A stretch of 7,164 bases of DNA, from assembly GCA_025362165.1 (NCBI GenBank), contig JANYHY010000054.1, positions 1 through 7,164 of the forward strand, written 5' to 3'. Position 1 is the stretch's first letter. The number at the start of each line of letters is the position of its first letter. The notes under the pieces are model-generated. The model did no database searches and was not told the origin of the DNA. It worked only from the letters and a program-made list of their open reading frames with translations. Origin of the DNA: Myxococcales bacterium. Lineage in GTDB: Bacteria > Myxococcota_A > Polyangia > Polyangiales > Polyangiaceae. Both the position numbers and the translations under genes were made by a program. Shown one piece after another: positions 1 through 5,113 of this stretch.

Positions 1-1014
1 TTGGAGATCGGCGCGATGAGCCTATCGCTCTCTCCGCGCGGTGGCGTGCGCGAGAGCGAGAAGCTCAGCGTGTTGGTCGTGGACGCGCCGATCGCGGGCC
101 GGCCTGCAGGATATGAAGTAGGCAACGTTGGGCGCTTCACGCTCACGAGCGACGTGACGCCGCGAACCATGGAGCGAGGAAGCGTCGTCGGAGTGGACCT
201 CTCCGTGGACGGCACTGGCAACCTCCCGAGCGAGCTCCCCGTGCCGCTGCAGGCAGGCGTCAAGTGGCTCGAGCCAGACGTTCACGAGAAGCTCGCCAAC
301 ACCGCAGGCCGCTACGGTGGTCATCGAACATTCTCGTATGTGGTGCGCATCGAGAGAGAGGGCGACGTCGATCTCGGAACGATCGAGCTGCCTTTCTACG
401 ACGCGGATCAACACACGTATGACGTCGCGCGCGCCACGCTCGGGGTAGTCCACGTCACGCACAGCGACGCACCTGCCGCGCAGAGCGCTGGCCCTACGCT
501 GCCGGAGCTGCCCCCGATGCGTCGCGTGCTCGGCGGACAGAAGGCGCAGGCGCGGCACATCACCGATCGCTCCTGGGCGTGGGCGCTCATCGCGTTGGGC
601 CCGCTTGGGTTCGCGTTCGTCACGGCCTCACGCGGGATCGTCGCTCGTGTTCGCGTGAGGGCGGCGGAGCGGAGGCTCTCACCGCTCGCCGTTCTGGCCG
701 ACAAACAGCGCGCGCAAGACACAGCGCTCGAGAGCGACGACGCGGGAGCGATTGACGCGGCCACGATCCGCATGCTCGAAGCGGCCGTCTTGGCGCACTT
801 GAAGAAGAACCTGCGCGCAGCAACGGGCGAAGCGCTCGTTCGTGAGCTGAACGAGGCAGGAGCGTCGCGCGAGCTTGGGCAACGGCTGCGCGATCTGCTC
901 GCTTCATGCGAGGCGGCACGCTTCGCTCCAGACAGCGCAAGCAGCAAAGGCGCGCGCGATCGGGCAGCGATCGGGCGCAACCTGGCAGGCGAGCTCGCGA
1001 AGGCGAAGGTATGA
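1..1014 (+). CDS. batD: BatD-family membrane protein, 3' part (5' end outside window)
   Basis: The visible 337 codons read as the C-terminal part of a BatD (aerotolerance) protein. Residues about 45-150 carry the family's Ig-like pattern: a GTGNLPSELP segment near 71-80, then WLEP near 89-92, and a strand pair containing LGTIELPFYD near 125-134, matching the 'tGNL...P...P...F.D' layout of BatD domains. A single membrane helix lies at about 192-213 (starting W-A-W-A-L-I-A-L), followed by basic residues and a helical, probably cytoplasmic tail to residue 337. BatD proteins are usually longer and begin with a signal peptide, which is absent here, so the TTG at position 1 is not credible as a start and the gene is cut by the window edge. 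The stop TGA overlaps the ATG of the next gene (ATGA), indicating translational coupling with batE. Family role (established): a membrane partner of VWA proteins BatA/BatB and a MoxR ATPase, linked to envelope or oxidative stress tolerance; the exact biochemical role is unclear. Confidence 0.75.
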   Translation: MEIGAMSLSLSPRGGVRESEKLSVLVVDAPIAGRPAGYEVGNVGRFTLTSDVTPRTMERGSVVGVDLSVDGTGNLPSELPVPLQAGVKWLEPDVHEKLANTAGRYGGHRTFSYVVRIEREGDVDLGTIELPFYDADQHTYDVARATLGVVHVTHSDAPAAQSAGPTLPELPPMRRVLGGQKAQARHITDRSWAWALIALGPLGFAFVTASRGIVARVRVRAAERRLSPLAVLADKQRAQDTALESDDAGAIDAATIRMLEAAVLAHLKKNLRAATGEALVRELNEAGASRELGQRLRDLLASCEAARFAPDSASSKGARDRAAIGRNLAGELAKAKV

Positions 1015-1859
1015 GAGCCAGCGGGATCTTGCTGCCTTGCTTGGTGGCGTCAGCGATCGCGACAGCGATCGCGACACTGATCGCGACGACCGCGAACGCA
1101 GACGACAGCACCGACGCGCTCTTCCGCGACGGTGTCGCCTCGCTCGAGTCAGGTCGGCCCACGCAGGCGATCGCTACGTTCGAGGCGCTCGCGGACCAGG
1201 GCGTCGTCGATCCCGTGGCGAGCTACGATCGCGCGCTCGCCTACGCGATGCGTGTTCGGCTTGACGCAGAGGTCGCGGGTGATCTCGGACGCGCAGCGCA
1301 CGGCTTCGAGGAGGCGCGCGCTCTCACGGACGACCCGGCCCTCGCCAACGACGCGAAGATCGCGCTCGCGACCCTGCGCACGGAGGTCGCTCGTAGGCGC
1401 GCGAAGGCGGGAGAGCCCATCGAGGTGGATCCCGGAGTCCCGGTGTTTCGAGCCGCTTCGTCGCTCCTCTCGGAGGATACGTGGCTGATCATCGCGCTGC
1501 TCGCATCGGCAGTCTTCGCCGTCGGCGCGTTCGCTCGCTCGGGGTCGCAAGCTCGTCGCGTGCGCGTGAGCGGCGTCGTCGCGGCCTCGATCGCAGCCCT
1601 CGTAGTCGTGTCTTGCGCGACGCTCGGGGTGCTCGCGCGCAAGGATCGACTGCACCTTCGCGAGGCGGTGATCGTCGCCCCTTCAGCTCGTTCGTGCGAC
1701 GATCATGGGGTCGCGATCTTGGGCGTCGCAGCGCTGCCTGAGGCCGCGCGAGTGGAGCTGCTGGGCGATCTCGACGGCGCGTTCACGCACGTGCGTTTTG
1801 CAAAGGTCGACACCTGGGTGCCCAGCTCGACCCTGCGCGAGATCACCAAGACCGAATGA
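1011..1859 (+). CDS. batE: BatE-like protein: signal peptide, TPR region, two TM helices, SH3-like domain
   Basis: A 282-residue protein. The ATG at 1011 is chosen because it overlaps the batD stop and gives a clear signal peptide (hydrophobic residues about 5-24, putative cleavage after T-A-N-A near 25-29); an AAGG at 1000-1003 could serve as ribosome binding site. Residues about 30-130 form alternating amphipathic helices with TPR-like spacing (ALFRDGVASLESGRPTQAI, then SYDRALAYAMR, then AHGFEEARAL). Two membrane helices follow at about 158-176 and 188-208. Residues about 216-280 (R-E-A-V-I-V-A-P... to W-V-P-S-S-T-L-R-E-I) look like a bacterial SH3 domain. TPR + TM + SH3 directly after BatD is the usual arrangement for BatE (established knowledge), so the call rests on both architecture and context. 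The signal peptide is encoded by a 12-nt tandem repeat. It could alternatively be described only as a TPR/SH3 membrane protein; the batE symbol is moderately certain. Confidence 0.68.
   Translation: MRASGILLPCLVASAIATAIATLIATTANADDSTDALFRDGVASLESGRPTQAIATFEALADQGVVDPVASYDRALAYAMRVRLDAEVAGDLGRAAHGFEEARALTDDPALANDAKIALATLRTEVARRRAKAGEPIEVDPGVPVFRAASSLLSEDTWLIIALLASAVFAVGAFARSGSQARRVRVSGVVAASIAALVVVSCATLGVLARKDRLHLREAVIVAPSARSCDDHGVAILGVAALPEAARVELLGDLDGAFTHVRFAKVDTWVPSSTLREITKTE
1051..1086 (+). repeat. 12-nt tandem repeat, three copies, inside the batE signal peptide
   Basis: CAGCGATCGCGA occurs at 1051-1062 and again exactly at 1063-1074; a third copy at 1075-1086 (CACTGATCGCGA) differs at two positions. 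The unit is in frame and encodes the repeating A-I-A-T hydrophobic stretch of the signal peptide core. Being a multiple of three, copy-number change would lengthen or shorten the hydrophobic segment without a frameshift. Each of the first two copies contains the palindrome GCGATCGC. Confidence 0.8.
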
Positions 1860-1913
1860 TGATCACCCTCCAGGGTCACGAGGACAAAACCTAGATGGCT
1901 CGTGCCCGCACGA
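1860..1913. terminator. Short convergent gap with weak hairpins; possible terminator region
   Basis: This 54-base gap separates the batE stop (1857-1859) from the mrp stop (minus strand, 1914-1916). Immediately after the mrp stop, 1900-1913 is a perfect 14-base inverted repeat (TCGTGC/GCACGA), giving a 5-bp stem with a 4-nt loop; on the minus strand a TTTT run (1885-1888 complement) follows about 11 bases after it, too far for a classical intrinsic terminator. A second small hairpin (ACCC-TCCA-GGGT, 1865-1876) lies next to the batE stop. Both are weak, and termination here is inferred mainly from the convergent layout. Confidence 0.3.
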
Positions 1914-2792
1914 TCACTTTGTCACGGGCAGTCGGCGCTTGCCTTGTCCGCCGCTGCGATCGATCACCGGGCCTGCGTCGTCGTCCGATCGCGCCGCGAT
2001 GACCTCGACGAGCGCGTCCGCGATCGCCACGAACGCCTTGGAGACCGTGGCCTCTGGATCGGCCTGAACCACGGGCGTTCCTTTGTCGCCGCACTCGCGC
2101 GTCGACTGCTCGATCGGGATCTGACCCAGCAGCGGCGCCTTGGCAAAATCGGCGATCGCTTGGCCGCCTCCCTTGCCGAAGAGCTCGTGCTTGAGGCCCG
2201 CGGGGTCGACGAAGAAGCTCATGTTCTCCACGACGCCGAGCACCGGGATGTTGACCTTCTCGCACATGCTCACGCTCTTGAAGACGTCGTCCGTGGCGAC
2301 GGGTTGCGGTGTGGTGACGATGATCGCGCCCGTCGCCTTTACCTTTTGAGAGAGCGTGAGCGCGACGTCACCGGTGCCCGGCGGAAGATCCAGGAACAAG
2401 AAGTCGAGCTCGCCCCAGTTCACGTCTTTCAAGAACTGCATGAGCGCGCCGTGGAGCATCGGACCGCGCCAGACGATCGCGGCCTTCGGATCTTCCATCA
2501 AGAACCCGATGCTCATGAGCTTCACGCCGAAGCGCGTGAGCGGCTCGATCGATTTTCCGTCGAGCGACACGGGGCGGCCGGTGATGCCGAACATGGTCGG
2601 GATCGAAGGGCCGTAGATGTCCGCGTCCAAGAGGCCCACGCGGTATCCGCGCCTCTGGAACGCCATCGTGAGGTTGGTCGCCGTCGTGCTCTTTCCGACG
2701 CCGCCTTTGCCGCTCATCACGAGCACGACGTTCTTCACCGTGGGCAACGGATCGTCGGGCCCGATGCTTCTGCCGGGGAGATCTCGAGACAT
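1914..2792 (-). CDS. mrp: Mrp/ApbC/NBP35-type P-loop ATPase lacking the CPxC motif
   Basis: A 292-residue soluble cytoplasmic ATPase of the Mrp/NBP35 (ApbC) branch of the SIMIBI/MinD-like GTPases. Visible motifs: deviant Walker A GKGGVGKST at residues 28-36, with the signature lysine K29; the A'/switch I region D56-A-D58-I-Y-G-P-S-I-P; switch II L-D-L-P-P-G-T-G-D at 134-142; and the family segments W-R-G-P-M near 108-112, T-P-Q-P near 161-164 and V-E-N-M-S at 188-192. Family role (established): carriers of Fe-S clusters to apo-proteins, acting as dimers that bridge a cluster through a CPxC pair located just after VENMS-F. Here that position reads F-V-D-P-A-G-L (194-200), with no cysteine; the only cysteines are C177 and C234. 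The N-terminal MIP18/DUF59 domain found in many bacterial Mrp proteins (about 350 aa) is also missing: only about 19 residues precede the P-loop strand. ATG at 2792 has a modest upstream AGTAGGTAA as ribosome binding site. It is transcribed away from the lipoprotein pair and convergently with batE, so it is probably monocistronic. Family assignment is firm; Fe-S carrier function is uncertain. Confidence 0.92.
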   Translation of the reverse strand: MSRDLPGRSIGPDDPLPTVKNVVLVMSGKGGVGKSTTATNLTMAFQRRGYRVGLLDADIYGPSIPTMFGITGRPVSLDGKSIEPLTRFGVKLMSIGFLMEDPKAAIVWRGPMLHGALMQFLKDVNWGELDFLFLDLPPGTGDVALTLSQKVKATGAIIVTTPQPVATDDVFKSVSMCEKVNIPVLGVVENMSFFVDPAGLKHELFGKGGGQAIADFAKAPLLGQIPIEQSTRECGDKGTPVVQADPEATVSKAFVAIADALVEVIAARSDDDAGPVIDRSGGQGKRRLPVTK

Positions 2793-3032
2793 GGGCGTTA
2801 CCTACTACCGATGAGTGCGCTCGACGAGGAGCTTGCGCTCTCGATGCCGCACGCCTTCGCGACGAGAAATCGAACACGGAGGGGGTACCCTCTATGTGGA
2901 TCGTCCGAGCGGCGCATGGATCACTCGTCGTCCATAGGGAGTAGGTCTTCCTGCGCAAATTTTCACACTGACGGTTGGAACGCGGCGTGCTCAACTAATG
3001 GGACGCTGGCTCATTGTCGCGTGGAGGTTCGA
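2793..3032. promoter_or_regulatory. Divergent intergenic region between mrp and the lipoprotein pair
   Basis: 240 bases with no supported gene; it must hold the start signals for mrp (minus) and the lipoprotein operon (plus). It contains the only AT-richer patch nearby (2956-2965). A poor sigma70-like pair for the plus strand is TTGGAA (2975-2980) with TAATGG (2996-3001), but the 15-base spacing is short and neither box is good. A small stem-loop GAGGG-GGTA-CCCTC lies at 2879-2892. TGGATC occurs twice 20 bases apart (2897-2902, 2917-2922), flanked by an imperfect inverted repeat CTATGtGGA/TCCATAG (2892-2900, 2931-2937). None of these can be assigned to a regulator from sequence alone. Confidence 0.4.
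3023..3027 (+). promoter_or_regulatory. Ribosome binding site deciding the start of the first lipoprotein
   Basis: GGAGG at 3023-3027 lies 5 bases before the ATG at 3033. The reading frame is open far upstream (to about 1902) because of GC bias, so this Shine-Dalgarno, together with the lipoprotein signal peptide beginning exactly at this ATG, fixes the start and argues against the in-frame GTG at 3021. Confidence 0.8.
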
Positions 3033-5102
3033 ATGCGCGGGGCGTCTTGGCTTCTGCTCGTGGGTGTTGTTGGTGCGGGCGCGTCGGCGAACCTCGTCGC
3101 GTGTGGGAGCGGCGACACTGGCGCGTCCGACTTCACGCCGCCGACCGGGACGGATGGCGGCGACGAGTCCGTCGATCCGTTCCAGAACAACAACAAGACG
3201 CTCGTCAGTCTCATCGTGAACCCGCCGAGCGCGTCGATCGAGATCCTCAACGACGTCGTCGTCACTCAACAATTCACGGCGGCGGCGAGCTACTCCGACG
3301 GCTCGACGCAGGGGCTCCAAGCCGACGTGAAATGGTCCGTGGATCAGTCCGTCATCGGAGCGATCGACAACACCGGGTTGTACACGCCAAGCACCAAGCT
3401 CGGCGGCCTCGTCACGATCGCCGCTGATTACAAGGGGATCAAGGGCAAGGCGACGCTCGCGGTGAAGCTGCACTACACGCAGAACCCGAGCAACGTGCCT
3501 GCGAACACGCAGAGCAAGCTCAAAGCGGCGGGCACGCCGGACGCGAAGGTCGTGTGGGCCTATCCGTACGACAAGACCGTGTTCCCGCGCGGGCTCGGCT
3601 CGACGCCGCTCATGTGGAACAACAGCGCGCCAGGCGACGCGTACTACGTGCACCTCAAGAGTCCGTACTACGAGCTCGAAGAGTTCACGACCGCGGATCC
3701 TCCATCGCGGTTCACGCTGTCTGGCCCCGACTGGGACAAGTTCGTCGGCTCGACGACGGGCGCGGCGGACGTGTTCGTCAATCGCTGGGACGGCATGAAC
3801 GCGACGACGCTCATCCATCACACGTGGACGATCGCTCCCGCTTCGCTGCGCGGCACCGTCTACTACTGGGCGAACAACACCGGGCGAATCATGCGCATCA
3901 AGCCTGGCGCGAGCGCGCCCGACGACTTCTCCAACGGCGTCGTCCCCAACGCAGGCTGCACGATGACCTGCCACGCGGTGAGCGCGGATGGTTCGACTCT
4001 CGTCGCGGCCGGCGGCACATATGGCGGCAGCTACGATCTCGTCGCCAACAAAACCAAGTTCGGCCTCGGTGGCGGTCAAGACTCGGCGCAATCGCGGCAG
4101 TGGGCGCTGCCAGCAGTGTCGCCCGACGGCAAGTATGTCGTCGTCGACGCGCTCGCCAGTCAGCTCGGCGCGCCCATCGTGAACGGGATGTTCTCCACCG
4201 CCGACGGCTCGGCGATCCCGAACCATGGCTTGCCGAACGAGCGCATGTACATGCCCGCGTTCTCACCGGACGGGTCGGCGATCGTGTTCGCCACGGGGAC
4301 TGATCCCGGCTCACCCTACTGGGCCTCGACGGGCACGCCGGGAACGTTGCGCGCGCTCGACTTCAACCCGAAGGCGATCCCGATGTTCTCGAACGAACGC
4401 GATCTCGTCGCGCCAGGTTCGGACGCGACGAAACAGACTATTTCGTGGCCCAGCGTCGCGCCCGACGGCAAGTGGACCGTCTACAGCCGGCTCAATTGGA
4501 TCAACCCCTCGAGCACCTACAACCTCACCTCGTTCTTGCCGACGAACGGTGATCTCTACATCGCGGACGTGAAGAACGGCGGCAACGAAGTGAAGCTCGC
4601 GAACATCGACGGCGACGGCTATCCGTTCGCCGCGGGCGCGCGCGACTTGAACAAGAACTTCGAGCCGAGCTTCGCGCCAGTCGCGGCGGGCGGCTACTTC
4701 TGGGTCGTCTTCCACTCGCGACGCACCTACGGCAACGTGCTCGTGGCGGGGCCGGACCAGGTCAAGCAGCTGTGGATTGCGGCGATCGATCAGAACCCGA
4801 AGCTAGGCGTCGATCCGAGCCATCCAGCGTTTCGCTTGCCGGGTCAAGCGATCGACACGCTCAACCTCCGCGGCTACTTCGCGCTCGACCCGTGCAAGGC
4901 TGATGGACAAGGCTGCACGTCGGGCACCGACTGCTGCAACGGCTACTGCGATCCCGCGCCAGACGGCGGCGGTCCTGTGTGCGGTCCGAAGCAAGGCTGC
5001 GCGAACAACGGCGACAAATGCGACGTGTCCGCGGACTGCTGCGGCTCTGCTTCTGGCACGACCTGCATCAACCACGTATGCAGCGAGCCCACCCCGAACT
5101 GA
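3033..5102 (+). CDS. Lipoprotein with Big2-like domain, CX3CH motif, PD40 propeller repeats and tandem knottin-like tail
   Basis: A 689-residue predicted lipoprotein; not a named family that I recognise. Residues 1-23 are a signal peptide ending in lipobox L-V-A-C (lipidated Cys24, Gly at +2, so no Asp-type inner-membrane retention signal), then a Gly/Asp/Thr-rich linker. Residues about 55-150 resemble a bacterial Ig-like Big2 domain (L-V-S-L-I-V-N-P-P-S start, Y-S-D-G-S, V-K-W-S, G-L-Y-T-P). A conserved beta-rich module follows (W-A-Y-P-Y-D-K-T-V-F-P-R-G-L, later H-H-T-W-T-I-A-P-A-S and R-I-K-P-G). C309-T-M-T-C313-H314 is a c-type haem-like motif with one extra residue. PD40/TolB-like propeller signatures follow: S-A-D-G 317-320, S-P-D-G 363-366, S-P-D-G 411-414, A-P-D-G 476-479. 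Residues 621-683 hold two six-cysteine modules, C-x6-C-x5-CC-x3-C-x10-C and C-x6-C-x5-CC-x7-C-x4-C. All 15 cysteines are explained by these elements. It is the first gene of a two-gene unit with a tandem paralogue 11 bases downstream. Likely location is the outer membrane or cell surface (inference). Haem attachment and function are unproven. Confidence 0.85.
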   Translation: MRGASWLLLVGVVGAGASANLVACGSGDTGASDFTPPTGTDGGDESVDPFQNNNKTLVSLIVNPPSASIEILNDVVVTQQFTAAASYSDGSTQGLQADVKWSVDQSVIGAIDNTGLYTPSTKLGGLVTIAADYKGIKGKATLAVKLHYTQNPSNVPANTQSKLKAAGTPDAKVVWAYPYDKTVFPRGLGSTPLMWNNSAPGDAYYVHLKSPYYELEEFTTADPPSRFTLSGPDWDKFVGSTTGAADVFVNRWDGMNATTLIHHTWTIAPASLRGTVYYWANNTGRIMRIKPGASAPDDFSNGVVPNAGCTMTCHAVSADGSTLVAAGGTYGGSYDLVANKTKFGLGGGQDSAQSRQWALPAVSPDGKYVVVDALASQLGAPIVNGMFSTADGSAIPNHGLPNERMYMPAFSPDGSAIVFATGTDPGSPYWASTGTPGTLRALDFNPKAIPMFSNERDLVAPGSDATKQTISWPSVAPDGKWTVYSRLNWINPSSTYNLTSFLPTNGDLYIADVKNGGNEVKLANIDGDGYPFAAGARDLNKNFEPSFAPVAAGGYFWVVFHSRRTYGNVLVAGPDQVKQLWIAAIDQNPKLGVDPSHPAFRLPGQAIDTLNLRGYFALDPCKADGQGCTSGTDCCNGYCDPAPDGGGPVCGPKQGCANNGDKCDVSADCCGSASGTTCINHVCSEPTPN
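3957..3974 (+). other. CX3CH variant c-type haem-like motif in first lipoprotein
   Basis: This stretch encodes C-T-M-T-C-H (residues 309-314), followed by A-V-S-A-D-G-S-T-L-V. The same downstream residues follow the canonical CXXCH in the second lipoprotein, so this is the homologous site with one residue inserted between the cysteines. Covalent haem normally needs CXXCH; wider spacings are known in some cytochromes, so this site may be functional, altered or lost. Confidence 0.6.
4893..5081 (+). other. Tandem knottin-like (C-C-CC-C-C) modules, first lipoprotein
   Basis: The region encodes residues 621-650 (cysteines 621, 628, 634, 635, 639, 650) and 656-683 (656, 663, 669, 670, 678, 683). 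Both modules share the same first half (x6, x5, adjacent CC), which is the loop framework of inhibitor-cystine-knot peptides. Disulfide bonding is plausible after export. The fold is inferred from spacing only. Confidence 0.6.
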
Positions 5103-5107
5103 AGAGG
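5103..5107 (+). promoter_or_regulatory. Ribosome binding site of the second lipoprotein
   Basis: AGAGG directly follows the stop codon of the first lipoprotein (TGA 5100-5102) and lies 6 bases before the ATG at 5114. The tight packing suggests reinitiation or translational coupling within one transcript and fixes the start at 5114, where the signal peptide begins. Confidence 0.75.
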
Positions 5108-5113
5108 TCTCAC

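Noticed and set aside
1..3. TTG as the true start of the BatD-like gene
   Set aside because: The protein lacks the signal peptide and N-terminal Ig-like part expected for BatD, so the gene is more likely cut by the window edge.
1053..1072. GCGATCGC palindromes as a dispersed HIP1-like repeat element
   Set aside because: They are explained by the local 12-nt coding repeat, and GC-rich GATC-containing words are common in this composition.
2897..2922. TGGATC direct repeats 20 bases apart as an operator
   Set aside because: Only 6 bases each and expected to occur by chance at this scale; no regulator gene is nearby to support it.
1902..3032. Open plus-strand frame extending the first lipoprotein about 377 codons upstream, across the mrp gene
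   Set aside because: It is antisense to a well-conserved Mrp gene, its translation is Arg/His/Ala-rich shadow sequence, and the lipoprotein signal peptide with a GGAGG site starts at 3033.
2793..3032. Possible DUF59 domain encoded upstream of mrp on the minus strand, separated by a frameshift
   Set aside because: None of the minus-strand frames here show DUF59-like sequence; the region reads as non-coding.
2991..4226. Long minus-strand open frame (411 codons) opposite the first lipoprotein
   Set aside because: Arg/Val/Asp-rich composition typical of an antisense shadow in high-GC DNA; no domain motif, and the opposite strand has clear protein-level conservation with its paralogue.
4893..5081. 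Cysteine modules as a secreted toxin
   Set aside because: They are the C-terminal tail of a large lipoprotein with no protease site or separate gene visible; spacing alone does not indicate toxicity.
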